From assembly GCF_001421565.1 (NCBI RefSeq), contig NZ_LMKQ01000003.1, positions 156,588 through 220,587 on the forward strand: a stretch of 64,000 nucleotides of DNA. Reading direction: 5' to 3'. Made by a program: the position numbers and the translations under genes. The number at the start of each line of letters is the position of its first letter. The first letter of the stretch is position 1. The DNA is from Agromyces sp. Leaf222 (lineage in GTDB: Bacteria; Actinomycetota; Actinomycetes; Actinomycetales; Microbacteriaceae). The notes under the pieces were generated by a model. The model had not been told where the DNA came from, searched no databases, and saw only the letters and a list, made by a program, of their open reading frames with translations. Of this stretch, positions 25,012 to 34,266 are shown piece by piece.

Positions 25012-25860
25012 TTACGGCTTCGCGATCTGGGCGTAGGAGTCGGGGCGCCGGTCGCGGTAGAACTGCCAGTCGTCGCGCATCTGCTGCACCATGTCGAGGT
25101 CGAGGTCGCGCACGAGCAGCTCCTCGTCGGTGCCGGAGCCGCGCTCGCCGACGAAGTTGCCGCGCGGGTCGATGACCTGGCTCGTGCCGTAGAAGTCGAC
25201 GGCGAGGTCGCCGTACTCGTTGTCCTCGCGGCCGACGCGGTTCGGCTGCAGCACGAAGTAGCCGTTCGCGACGGCGGCGCACGGCCCTTCGACCTCCCAC
25301 AGGCGGTTCGACAGCCCGGGCTTCGTGGCGTTCGGGTTGAAGACCATGTGCGCGTCGTTCAGGCCGAGCTCGCGCCATCCCTCGGGGAAGTGCCGGTCGT
25401 AGCAGATGTACATTCCGACGCGGCCGACGGCGGTGTCGAAGACGGGGTAGCCGAGGTTGCCGGGGCGGAAGTAGAACTTCTCCCAGAAGCGGTCGAGGTG
25501 CGGCAGGTGGTGCTTGCGGTACTTGCCGAGGATCGTGCCGTCGGCGTCGACGAGCACCGAGGTGTTGTAGTAGACGCCCGTCTGCGCCTCTTCGTAGATC
25601 GGCAGCACCATCACGGTGCCGAGCTGCTTCGCGAGGTCGGCGAAGCGCTGCACGATCGGGCCCTCTGCGGATTCGGCGAAGCGGTAGTACTTCTGGTCCT
25701 GCGTGATGCCGAAGTACGGGCCGTAGAACAGCTCCTGGAAGCACACCACCTGGGAGCCCTGCGCCGCGGCATCCCGCGCGAACTGCTCGTGCTTGTCGAG
25801 CATCGACTCCTTGTCGCCGGTCCACGTGGTCTGCGTGATGGCCGCTCTGACGATCGTCAT
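25012..25860 (-). CDS. Beta-ureidopropionase (N-carbamoyl-beta-alanine amidohydrolase), nitrilase family
   Basis: A 282-residue nitrilase-fold amidohydrolase. The catalytic triad is visible as Glu43 (CFQELFYGPYFG), Lys116 (KYRKHHLPH) and Cys153 (YICYDRHFPEGWRELGL). The ELFYGPYF and DRFWEKFYFRPGN segments are typical of beta-ureidopropionase rather than other nitrilases. It hydrolyses N-carbamoyl-beta-alanine to beta-alanine, CO2 and ammonia. I chose ATG 25860, which has AGGAGA upstream. It is the first gene of the nine-gene pyrimidine operon and is divergent from the MocR regulator. Confidence 0.94.
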   Translation of the reverse strand: MTIVRAAITQTTWTGDKESMLDKHEQFARDAAAQGSQVVCFQELFYGPYFGITQDQKYYRFAESAEGPIVQRFADLAKQLGTVMVLPIYEEAQTGVYYNTSVLVDADGTILGKYRKHHLPHLDRFWEKFYFRPGNLGYPVFDTAVGRVGMYICYDRHFPEGWRELGLNDAHMVFNPNATKPGLSNRLWEVEGPCAAVANGYFVLQPNRVGREDNEYGDLAVDFYGTSQVIDPRGNFVGERGSGTDEELLVRDLDLDMVQQMRDDWQFYRDRRPDSYAQIAKP

Positions 25861-26034
25861 GAAGATTCTCCTGAGTCGTGCGGCGCCATTGCCGTGCACT
25901 CGAGGATCGCCTGGCGTGGTGCTCGTGTCAGGTGTTCATCGGGTGCTGCTGCGACGCCGAGATGTACCGATTGAACTGCCGGTGGAACTGCCGAACGGAA
26001 TGCCGAGGACTGGGCTCGTGACCCGTTCTGTTAT

Positions 26035-26089
26035 TGTTCGGCTTGAACATTTCTCTTCTGTTTCACTCTGTGACGCTGTGGTTAAACAT
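26035..26089. promoter_or_regulatory. Candidate MocR operator region
   Basis: An unusually AT-rich patch in the 255-base divergent gap. It holds a dyad TGTTC-N5-GAACA (26035-26049) and two direct octamers TTGAACAT (26043-26050) and TTAAACAT (26082-26089), 39 bases apart. GabR-type MocR regulators bind spaced direct repeats, so this is a plausible site for control of both divergent units. Confidence 0.4.
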
Positions 26090-26115
26090 CCTGTCCCTTG
26101 CACCGTGTGGAGGCA

Positions 26116-27531
26116 ATGGTGGTGTCAGGTATTCGTGTGGACGCCGAACGACTGATCGACCTCGCCGACTTCTCCGACGCGTCGCCCCGAGCCATCGCTG
26201 GGGAGGTCGCCCGGCTCGTGAACGGCGGCGACCTCGGAGCCGGCGATCGCCTGCCGACCGTGCGCGAACTCGCCGCGGCCATCGGCGTGAGTCCGGCGAC
26301 GATCAGCCAGGCATGGCAGGCGTTGGCGCGCGCCGGCCTCATCGAGAGCCGCGGTCGCGCCGGCAGCTTCGTGCGCGGCGCGGCATCCGCCCGCCTCGCG
26401 CCCCGCATGCGCGGCATGGCGGCCCCCGACGACCCAGTGCGCCTCGACCTCTCACGCGGCACGCCGGACCCCCTGCTGCTGCCCGCGCTCGGGCCCGCGC
26501 TCTCGCGCGTCTCGGCGAAAGCCGAGACCGGCAGCTACCAGGCCGAGCCCGTGATCCCGCAGCTCGCGCGCGTGCTGCGCGACTCCTGGCCGAGCGACGC
26601 CGAGGCGATCATGGTCGTCGACGGCGCCCTCGACGCGATCTCGCGCACGCTCGAGCAGGTCGTGCGATTCGGCGACCGGGTCGTCGTCGAGAGCCCCGGC
26701 TTCCCGCCGTTCCTCGACCTGCTCGAGGTGCTCGGCACCGTGCCCGTGCCCGTGCGCCTCGACGAGCACGGCATGCGGCCCGAGTCCCTCGCCGCCGCGC
26801 TGCGCAAGCGCCCCGTCGCCGTGCTGCTGCAGCCGCGCGCCCAGAACCCGACCGGCGCGTCCATGACGCCCGCCCGCGCCGAGGCACTCGCCCGCACGAT
26901 CGAGGCGGCCGAACGCGTCGACGACCTCGTCGTCATCGAGGACGACCACTCGGGCCTCATCTCCATCGAGGGCGACGTCACGCTCGGTACCTGGCTGCCC
27001 GACCGGGTCGTGCACGTGCGCAGCTTCTCGAAGTCGCACGGACCCGACCTGCGCATCGCCGCCCTCGGCGGCCCCCGCGACCTGATCGAGCACATCGCCG
27101 GCCGCCGCATGCTCGGCCCCGGGTGGACCTCGCGCATGCTGCAGACGATCCTGCTCGACCTGCTCGTCGACGGCACGGCCATCAACACCGTCACCGAGGC
27201 CCGGCGCCAGTACTACACGCGGCAGCGCACGCTCGGCGACGCCCTGCGATCCCGCGGCGTCGCAGCCGTGCCCGCCGACGGCATCAACCTGTGGATGCCG
27301 GTGCTCGGCGAGCGGTCGGCGCTCGTGCAGTTGGCGGCGGCCGGCATCCGCGTGGCGGCCGGCACGCCGTTCCTCGCGGCATCCGATGCGACGGATGCCG
27401 CGAACGGCATGCGCCAACGGGCCGGAGGCGACTTCGTGCGCGTCACCGTCGGCGCCGTGCGCGCCGCGGCCGACGAGGTCGCCGACGACCTCGCGTCGGC
27501 CGCGACGCACCTCGTGGCGGGCGGCTACTGA
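26116..27531 (+). CDS. MocR/GabR-type regulator (GntR helix-turn-helix fused to an aminotransferase fold)
   Basis: A 471-residue protein. The N-terminal GntR winged helix (about 28-90: VARLVNGGDLGAGDRLPTVREL, quoted in part, and SPATISQAWQALARAGLIES) is fused to a class I aminotransferase domain (about 105-465). The PLP lysine is Lys306 in VRSFSKSHGPDLR, with NPTG at 244-247. Such proteins use PLP and an amine effector to regulate neighbouring genes. It is divergent from the pyrimidine operon, so beta-alanine or a PLP adduct is a sensible effector. Start alternatives are TTG 26098, GTG 26104, ATG 26116 or the GTGs just after it; GGAGG at 26109-26113 favours ATG 26116 or the next GTG codons. 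Confidence 0.9.
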   Translation: MVVSGIRVDAERLIDLADFSDASPRAIAGEVARLVNGGDLGAGDRLPTVRELAAAIGVSPATISQAWQALARAGLIESRGRAGSFVRGAASARLAPRMRGMAAPDDPVRLDLSRGTPDPLLLPALGPALSRVSAKAETGSYQAEPVIPQLARVLRDSWPSDAEAIMVVDGALDAISRTLEQVVRFGDRVVVESPGFPPFLDLLEVLGTVPVPVRLDEHGMRPESLAAALRKRPVAVLLQPRAQNPTGASMTPARAEALARTIEAAERVDDLVVIEDDHSGLISIEGDVTLGTWLPDRVVHVRSFSKSHGPDLRIAALGGPRDLIEHIAGRRMLGPGWTSRMLQTILLDLLVDGTAINTVTEARRQYYTRQRTLGDALRSRGVAAVPADGINLWMPVLGERSALVQLAAAGIRVAAGTPFLAASDATDAANGMRQRAGGDFVRVTVGAVRAAADEVADDLASAATHLVAGGY

Positions 27532-27603
27532 GCTCCGACTGCCGCGCGAGTGAGGCGCTGCGATAGTCTGCCCCCAAAGCGCGGTCGCATGGGGGGAGTC
27601 CAG

Positions 27604-29796
27604 ATGACCGACTCGACGAACACGGTGCAGGGCGGGTCATCCGCCGCCGTGAAGGACACCGACCAGGCGCGCAAGCGGCCCTCCGCCGCCGACGCGGCCG
27701 ACGCCTCGCCGGCGACCCCGACGCCCGCGCGGCGGGCGCTCCGGCTCCTCGCGCGGGTGCCGTTCACGCTCGTGCTGCTGGCGACGCTCGTGATCGTCGG
27801 CATCCTGGTCGGCGGCTTCACGGCGCCGATCACCGACGCGGACTGGTACGAGACGTTCGCCTACGGCGTGCCCTCGTTCGCCGACGGTCGCTGGTGGACG
27901 ACGCTGACCGGCACGTTCCTCGTCGCGCAGCCGTGGGGCTACCTCGTGCTCGTGCTCACGGCCCTCGGCGTCGGCTGGCTCGAGTTCCGGCGCGGCACCG
28001 GCCGGGCCGCCGCCTACTTCTTCGGCGGTCAGGCGATCGCCATCATCGGCTCCGCGATCGTCATCGCCGGCTTCGCCGAGATGGGGTCGCACTGGGCCGA
28101 GGCGCTCGTCACCCAGGTCGACGTCGGCCCCTCGGGCGGCGTGTTCGCGTGCATCACCGCCGCCGCCGCGAGCCTCGGGTCGCCGTGGCGCGGCCGGGCC
28201 CTGCTCGTGCTGACGGCGTTCACGCTCGTGAGCGTGCTCTTCCTGGGCACGATCGCCGACGTCGAGCACGCGATGGCGGTCGGCATGGTGCTGCTCATCA
28301 ACGCCGGCTCGTTCAGCAAGCCGACGCTGCGCGAGCAGCGCTGGGTGGCGTTCGTCATGATCGTCGCGCTCATCGTCGTGCAGCTCATCGCCTCGATCGT
28401 GCCGACGTACGGTCCGTTCGGCATGACGCAGGTGGGCGGCATCGACGTGCTCGACGTCGTGATCGACCTGATCATCGTGGTCGTCGTCGCGACCGGCCTC
28501 CGCGGCGGGTACCGCGCGGCCTGGGTCGTCGCCGTCATCCTGGCCGCGTTCAACGTGCTGGCGGGCGCGCTCTCGGTCTTCATCATCGCCCACCCCGACC
28601 TGTTCGACGGCAGCACCGACTACGACGACCGCGAGGGGCTCGCGTTCGCCGCGGCATCCGGATTCCTGTGGGCGGTGATGCTCGTGTGGCTCGTGGTGTG
28701 CGCGCGGGCGTTCCGCGCCAGGCTCCGGCGACGGCTGACCGGCGACCGCGGTGCCGACCGCCCTGGCGCTCGCCTCGACGAGGTGCGGCACGTCGTGCAG
28801 ACGGCCGGCGGCGGCGCCCTCTCGTGGATGGCGACGTGGCGCGACAACCGGCACTACTTCGGCTCGGACACCGGCACGGTGGTCGCCTATCAGACTCACC
28901 AGGGTGTCGCGCTCGTGCTCGGCGACCCCATCGCCGAGCCGGAGAAGCTCGGCGAGACCCTGACCGAGTTCATCGACACGGCCGAGCGCGCCGGCTTCGT
29001 GGTGTGCGTGTTCGGCGCGGGGTCGGCGGCGCGCGATGCGATGCCGACGGGCTGGCACGCCCTGCAGGTCGCCGAGGACACGATCGTCGACCTGCCCAGC
29101 CTCGAGTTCACGGGCAAGAAGTGGGGTGCGGTGCGCACGGCGCTGAACCGGGCCGACCGCGACGGGGTGCGGTTCCGGTTCGCCTCGCTCGCCGCCGAGC
29201 CTCGCGCGGTGCGCGCCCAGATCACGGCGATCTCCGAGCAGTGGGTGGGCGACAAGGGCCTGCCCGAGATGCGCTTCACGCTCGGGTCGATCGACGAGGC
29301 GCTCGATCCCGCGGTGCGCATGGCGATCGCCGAGTCCGCCGACGGCACCGTGCAGGGCTTCCTGAGCTGGCTGCCCGTGTACGCGCCCGGCGGCCGCATC
29401 CGCGGATGGACGCTCGACCTCATGCGACGCCGTGACGGCGGCGGGTTCCCGCCCGTCATGGAGTTCCTCATCGGGTCGTCGGCGCTCGCCTTCCGCGACG
29501 AGGGGGCGGAGTTCCTCTCCCTGTCGGGGGCGCCGCTCGCCCGAACCGACTCGCCCGACGACGAGCGCCAGATCGAGGTCATCCTCGACAAGCTCGGCGG
29601 CATCCTCGAGCCGGCCTACGGGTTCCGCTCGCTGCACCGGTTCAAGCAGAAGTTCAACCCGCGCGGCGAGCCCATGTACCTGCTCTACCGCGACGGCGCC
29701 GACCTCGCCCGCATCGGCGTCGGGCTCGTGCGCGCGTACCTGCCCGACGCGTCGGTGCCGCAGCTCGTGCGCGCGGGCCTCTCGATCGGCAAGTAG
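27604..29796 (+). CDS. DUF2156 membrane protein with rhomboid-like N-terminal half
   Basis: A 730-residue protein. After a ~50-residue charged tail, about eight membrane segments (55-390) resemble a rhomboid-like bundle. The cytoplasmic half (about 400-720) is a DUF2156/MprF-type acyltransferase domain: AVVAYQTHQGVALVLGDPIAE style, LEFTGKKWGAVRTALNRADRDGVRF near 500-525 (quoted in part) and GFRSLHRFKQKFNPRGEPMYL at the end. MprF-type enzymes aminoacylate phosphatidylglycerol using aminoacyl-tRNA. The start ATG has a GGGGGGAG site. The substrate is unknown; a role in membrane lipid modification is inferred. Confidence 0.8.
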   Translation: MTDSTNTVQGGSSAAVKDTDQARKRPSAADAADASPATPTPARRALRLLARVPFTLVLLATLVIVGILVGGFTAPITDADWYETFAYGVPSFADGRWWTTLTGTFLVAQPWGYLVLVLTALGVGWLEFRRGTGRAAAYFFGGQAIAIIGSAIVIAGFAEMGSHWAEALVTQVDVGPSGGVFACITAAAASLGSPWRGRALLVLTAFTLVSVLFLGTIADVEHAMAVGMVLLINAGSFSKPTLREQRWVAFVMIVALIVVQLIASIVPTYGPFGMTQVGGIDVLDVVIDLIIVVVVATGLRGGYRAAWVVAVILAAFNVLAGALSVFIIAHPDLFDGSTDYDDREGLAFAAASGFLWAVMLVWLVVCARAFRARLRRRLTGDRGADRPGARLDEVRHVVQTAGGGALSWMATWRDNRHYFGSDTGTVVAYQTHQGVALVLGDPIAEPEKLGETLTEFIDTAERAGFVVCVFGAGSAARDAMPTGWHALQVAEDTIVDLPSLEFTGKKWGAVRTALNRADRDGVRFRFASLAAEPRAVRAQITAISEQWVGDKGLPEMRFTLGSIDEALDPAVRMAIAESADGTVQGFLSWLPVYAPGGRIRGWTLDLMRRRDGGGFPPVMEFLIGSSALAFRDEGAEFLSLSGAPLARTDSPDDERQIEVILDKLGGILEPAYGFRSLHRFKQKFNPRGEPMYLLYRDGADLARIGVGLVRAYLPDASVPQLVRAGLSIGK

Positions 29797-29862
29797 GCGA
29801 CCGCCCGTCTTCGGGCATCGCCGGTCGGGGCTCCGGGCTCCCGGGCTCCGGCTTTCAGGTCG

Positions 29863-32800
29863 TCAGTCGCGAGCGGATGTCGCGGGCCGCCGCCTGCGGA
29901 TCCGCAGCGCCGCGGCACCGGCGAGCAGCAGCGCGAGCCCGACGAGCAGCGTCGGCGTCGACTCGACGCCGGTCGAGGCCATGCCGGTCGGCGTTCCGCC
30001 CGTCGAGCCACCGCCGGTCGAGCCGCCACCCGGAGGCGTTCCCGGATCCGTCGGACCGCCGGTCGGCGGGGGCTCCTCGCCCTCGTCGACCGTGATCGTG
30101 AACGAGTCCGAGACGACCGCGAAGAGCACGATCTCCTCGGCGGGAGCGGAGTCGGTCGCCGTGCACGTCACGGTCGTGACCCCGATCGGGAAGAAGTCCC
30201 CGGAGTCCGCGTCGCAGGCGACGTCGACGGGGGCGACGCCGCCGGTGGTCGTGGGCGGGTCGAAGTCCACGTTGTCGCCGGTCTCGCCGAACGGCACCTC
30301 GACGACGATGTCGTCGGGCACCGTGATCGTCAGCGGATCGGGCGACACGACCACCTGGAACGTGACCTCGTTGTCTTCGGAGGTCGAGGCCTCGCTCGGG
30401 TTGGACGCCGCATCCGTCGCGGCTCCGGCGACGACGTCGGCGATCGAGAGACCATCAGCCGACATGCCCGACACCTCGACCGTGTAGCTCGCGCCCGCAC
30501 CCGATACGACCGCCGTCGTCGGGTTCGCCGACCCGCTCAACACGACGTCCGCATTCGTGAACCCGGTCACGGGCTCACTGAACTCGACCTCGAACACGAT
30601 CGGCGACGCACCCGTCGGATCGGCCTGGGCTGCGCCCTGCTCGATCGTCACCGTCGGCGCCGTGACGTCACCCTCGTCGTACTGGAACGTCACCTCGTTG
30701 TCGACCGACGTCGACGCCTCGGACAGGTTGCCCGCCAGATCCTCGGCCGCACCCGCCACGACCTCCGCAATCACGAGACCGTCAGCCGACATGCCCGACA
30801 CCTCGACCGTGTAGTTCGCGGCCGTTCCGGACACCACCGCCGTCGTCGGGTTCGCCGAACCGCTCAAGACGACATCGGCCGGACCGAACCCGCTCACGGG
30901 CTCGCTGAATACGACCTCGAAGACGATCGGCGACGTCCCCGTCGGGTCGGCCTGCGCCGCGCCCTGCTCGATGGTCACCGTCGGTGCCACCTCGTCGACG
31001 CCCGCGAACGTGACCTCATTGTCGACCGAGGTCGACGCCTCCGAAAGGTTGCCGGCCGCGTCCTCAGCGGCCGCCGCGACGACCTCGGCGACGACCAGCC
31101 CGTTCGCACTCATGCCCGACACCTCGACCGTGTACGACGCTCCCGTACCGGACACAGCGGCGGTCGTCGGGTTCGCCGAACCTGAGAGCACCACATCCGT
31201 ATTCGTGAACCCGGTCACCGGCTCGCTGAACTCGACCTCGAAGACGATCGGCGACGCACCCGTCGGGTCGGCCTGGGCGACTCCCTGCTCGATCGTCACC
31301 GTCGGCGCCGTGACGTCACCCTCGTCGTACTGGAACGTCACCTCGTTGTCGACCGACGTCGACGCCTCCGACAGGTTGCCCGCAGCGTCCTCAGCGGCCG
31401 CAACGACGACCTCGGCGACGACCAGCCCGTTCGCACTCATGCCCGAGACCTCGACCGTGTACGACGCCCCGGCGCCCGACAGGACCGCCGTCGTCGGATT
31501 CGCCGAACCGCTCAACACGACATCCGTGTTCTCGAACCCGGTCACCGGCTCACTGAACTCCACCTCGAACACGATCGGCGACGTCCCCGTCGGGTCGACC
31601 TGGGCAGCGCCCTGCTCGATCGTCACCGTCGGCGCCACCTCGTCGACACCCGAGAACGTCACCTCGTTGTCTTCGGACGTCGACGCCTCGGAGAGGTTGC
31701 CCGCGGCATCCTCGGCGGCTGCCGCGACGACCTCGGCGACGACCAACCCGTTCGCACTCATGCCCGACACCTCGACCGTGTACGACGAACCAGCGCCCGA
31801 CACGACCGCCGTCGTCGGGTTCGCCGAACCGGAGAGCACGACATCCGTGTTCTCGAACCCGGTCACCGGCTCGCTGAACTCCACCTCGAACACGATCGGC
31901 GACGTGCTCGTCGGATCCGCCTGCGCGGCTCCCTGCTCGATCGTCACCGTCGGCGCCACCTCGTCGACACCCGAGAACGTCACCTCGTTGTCTTCGGATG
32001 TCGATGCCTCGGAGAGGTTGCCCGCCGCATCCTCGGCCGCTGCCGCGACGACATCCGCGACGACCAGCCCGTTCGCGCTCATGCCCGACACTTCAACCGT
32101 GTACGAGGCTCCTGCACCCGACAGGACCGCCGTCGTCGGATTCGCCGAACCGCTCAGCACGACATCCGTGTTCTCGAGCCCGGTCACCGGCTCACTGAAC
32201 TCCACCTCGAACACGATCGGCGAGGTCCCGGTCGGGTCGGCCTGGGCAGCGCCCTGCTCGATCGTCACCGTCGGCGGGGTCGTGTCGGTCGGCACTTCGT
32301 CGTCGAGAATCGTGACCAGCGCCGTCGGGTCGGTGATCGTCACGTCGTACCCGGGCGGGTCGGCCGGGAACCCGTCGATCGAGACGGTGTACGTCTCCCC
32401 CGGATCGAGGTCGCCGTCCTGCAGCGCATCGACGGGGATGTCGATCGACGCGGCATCCTCCGGCACGGCGAAGGTCTGCGCGGCGATGGGCGAGAAGTCG
32501 GCGGCGCTCGTGGGCGGCACCGCGGACGTCGAGATCGTCACGTCGAAGGCCGGGTGCGTCGTCGGCGACACCACGAGCGGCACCGTCGTCGCGCCACCCT
32601 CGGGCACCGAGACATCCGTCGGCAGCGACACCTCGATGGTCTCGCCCTCGCCGACCTCGACGACGACCTTCTCGGTGGTCGGGAAGTCGTTCGTGTCGAG
32701 GTCGAAGCCGAAGAACGGCACCTGGATGCCGTAGGGCGGGTCGCCGAGGTACTGCAGCGGCAGGCCGTTGTTGCCGAGGTCGGAGACCAGGAACCGCACG

Positions 32801-34086
32801 GTGCAGGTCGTGTCGGTGAGCCCCGTCGCCTGGAACTCGACCTGGTCGAGGGCGTAGTTGAGGCTGTCGATCGCGTTCAGCCCGCTCACGACCCCGGCGA
32901 ACGCGCTGTGCGGGTCGCTCGGGTTGCCGGTCGCGAACGGCAGGTTCTTCACCTCGTCGGGCAGCGCCGCCATCGCGGCGTCGATCAGCGCCGTCTTGTT
33001 CGTCTGGTACTCGGCGTACTCGGGGTCGGCCGGGTCGGGCTCGAGTCCGAGGTCGAGCGCGTCCTCGAACAGCTGCTCAAGATCGTCGGAGATCGTGAAC
33101 GGCGACGCGGGCATCGCGAAGGTGCCGCAGTCGGCCCACGCGATGAGCAGCCACTCGTCGCCCGGCCCGTCGATGGTGTCGTTGTCGTCCTGCTCGTCGT
33201 TGTCCTCGTCGAGGACGTTCCAGTCCTCCTCATCGGGCTGACCGATGTCGTCGCCGGCGTCGCCGAGGAACCCCGTGCCGCCCGACGGCACCTGGAACAC
33301 CTCGTCGGGCACCTCGACCTCGGGGAACTCGTTGATCTTCTGCACCCGGATCTCGACCTCCATCGAGGCGGTGCCGATCGCGGGGTCGCCGGCGGCGAGC
33401 GTCACGTCGAGCGTCTCGGGATTCGAGCCGTTGTAGTAATACGGGTCGTCCTCGGTGCCGTCGTCATCCTCGTCGGGGTCGGGCAGGTAGACGAGCGTCG
33501 CGAGCGCGGCGTTCACCTGGGCGGTCGTGCCGATGAGCGCAACGGCCGGGGCCGGCAGGTCGCTCAGCTCGTCCTTGTCGCGCTCGAGCGCGCCGTCGGC
33601 GAACTTCAGCACGTCGAACGGGCTGTCGCCGTCGTCCTCCTGGGTCGGCAGCGGGTCGAACGTCAGCGTGCCGTGCGAGACCGAGAGCTGCACCGCGGTG
33701 CATCCGCCCTGGTTCCAGTCGGGCGCCGCCAGCGCGCATCCGACCTCACCCGACTCGACCTCGATCGTGCGCACGTCCTGTGAGATGAGGTCGGTCTCGC
33801 CATCGAAGGGCAGGTCGCCCTCGGGGATGATCGTCGGGAATCCGTCAGGAATACTCACCGGCAGCGACCCGGCCGGCGCCATGTAGAGGCGCGTCGGCGG
33901 CTCGACGAACGAGGGCGGCGCGGCATTCGCGGGCGCGGCGAGCGGGAAGACGATGAGCGCGGCGGTCGCGAGCGCGGCGAGCACGGTTCGCACGGGCGTG
34001 AGCGAGCGGATGCCGCGGCGCGGCGCTCCTGCGCCACGCTCGAGGCGCGACCGGCTCGCCTGGTGCCCTGGGACGCGTTCGGACAT
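29863..34086 (-). CDS. Large sortase-anchored surface protein with six Ig-like repeats
   Basis: A 1407-residue secreted protein. A signal peptide with hydrophobic core (VRTVLAALATAALIVFPLAAPANA, quoted in part) ends near residue 55. An acidic N-terminal region of about 450 residues is followed by a Calx-beta-like domain (about 500-600) and six repeats of 107-109 residues (about 605-1245) of the Big_12-like type (FEVEFSEPVTGF..TDVVLSGSANPTTA). An HYR-like domain, a Pro/Gly linker and the anchor MASTG plus membrane helix and RIRRRR tail end the protein. MASTG is a variant of LPXTG, so sortase attachment to the wall is likely. Adhesion is a guess. Confidence 0.88.
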   Translation of the reverse strand: MSERVPGHQASRSRLERGAGAPRRGIRSLTPVRTVLAALATAALIVFPLAAPANAAPPSFVEPPTRLYMAPAGSLPVSIPDGFPTIIPEGDLPFDGETDLISQDVRTIEVESGEVGCALAAPDWNQGGCTAVQLSVSHGTLTFDPLPTQEDDGDSPFDVLKFADGALERDKDELSDLPAPAVALIGTTAQVNAALATLVYLPDPDEDDDGTEDDPYYYNGSNPETLDVTLAAGDPAIGTASMEVEIRVQKINEFPEVEVPDEVFQVPSGGTGFLGDAGDDIGQPDEEDWNVLDEDNDEQDDNDTIDGPGDEWLLIAWADCGTFAMPASPFTISDDLEQLFEDALDLGLEPDPADPEYAEYQTNKTALIDAAMAALPDEVKNLPFATGNPSDPHSAFAGVVSGLNAIDSLNYALDQVEFQATGLTDTTCTVRFLVSDLGNNGLPLQYLGDPPYGIQVPFFGFDLDTNDFPTTEKVVVEVGEGETIEVSLPTDVSVPEGGATTVPLVVSPTTHPAFDVTISTSAVPPTSAADFSPIAAQTFAVPEDAASIDIPVDALQDGDLDPGETYTVSIDGFPADPPGYDVTITDPTALVTILDDEVPTDTTPPTVTIEQGAAQADPTGTSPIVFEVEFSEPVTGLENTDVVLSGSANPTTAVLSGAGASYTVEVSGMSANGLVVADVVAAAAEDAAGNLSEASTSEDNEVTFSGVDEVAPTVTIEQGAAQADPTSTSPIVFEVEFSEPVTGFENTDVVLSGSANPTTAVVSGAGSSYTVEVSGMSANGLVVAEVVAAAAEDAAGNLSEASTSEDNEVTFSGVDEVAPTVTIEQGAAQVDPTGTSPIVFEVEFSEPVTGFENTDVVLSGSANPTTAVLSGAGASYTVEVSGMSANGLVVAEVVVAAAEDAAGNLSEASTSVDNEVTFQYDEGDVTAPTVTIEQGVAQADPTGASPIVFEVEFSEPVTGFTNTDVVLSGSANPTTAAVSGTGASYTVEVSGMSANGLVVAEVVAAAAEDAAGNLSEASTSVDNEVTFAGVDEVAPTVTIEQGAAQADPTGTSPIVFEVVFSEPVSGFGPADVVLSGSANPTTAVVSGTAANYTVEVSGMSADGLVIAEVVAGAAEDLAGNLSEASTSVDNEVTFQYDEGDVTAPTVTIEQGAAQADPTGASPIVFEVEFSEPVTGFTNADVVLSGSANPTTAVVSGAGASYTVEVSGMSADGLSIADVVAGAATDAASNPSEASTSEDNEVTFQVVVSPDPLTITVPDDIVVEVPFGETGDNVDFDPPTTTGGVAPVDVACDADSGDFFPIGVTTVTCTATDSAPAEEIVLFAVVSDSFTITVDEGEEPPPTGGPTDPGTPPGGGSTGGGSTGGTPTGMASTGVESTPTLLVGLALLLAGAAALRIRRRRPATSARD
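30359..32278 (-). repeat. Six tandem repeats of about 321-327 bp in the surface protein gene
   Basis: Each unit begins APTVTIEQG and ends NEVTF. Units are very similar at the DNA level and alternate two linkers (SGVDE or AGVDE, and QYDEGD). High identity indicates recent duplication or gene conversion, and copy number probably differs between strains. Confidence 0.85.
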
Positions 34087-34254
34087 CCCGACCTCCTGTG
34101 GTCTGGCGCGGGGAACTCATCCCGAGACAAGCAGTCGAGCCCTGGAGCGTCAAGAGCATTCCTCACGTTCTGCGCGATCGGGTGCAGCCAGTTCGGGGGA
34201 CATGGAGTGGCTGTCGGTGCGCACCGTGCGGGCGGCGCGACTCCGGCCGCCGCT

Positions 34255-34260
34255 TAGGCT
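34255..34260 (+). promoter_or_regulatory. -10 box of leaderless cofD promoter
   Basis: TAGGCT six bases before the GTG start of cofD, with no ribosome-binding site. Confidence 0.5.
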
Positions 34261-34266
34261 TGCCGA

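Noticed and set aside
25861-26115. Thiamine (TPP) riboswitch upstream of the pyrimidine operon
   Set aside because: The binding protein is THI5-like, but I found neither the CTGAGA element nor the conserved lower motif.
30359-32278. Assembly artefact from collapsed or expanded repeats in the surface protein gene
   Set aside because: The six units differ from one another at many positions and alternate linkers, and the frame stays open throughout, so real repeats are more likely. Copy number still deserves caution.
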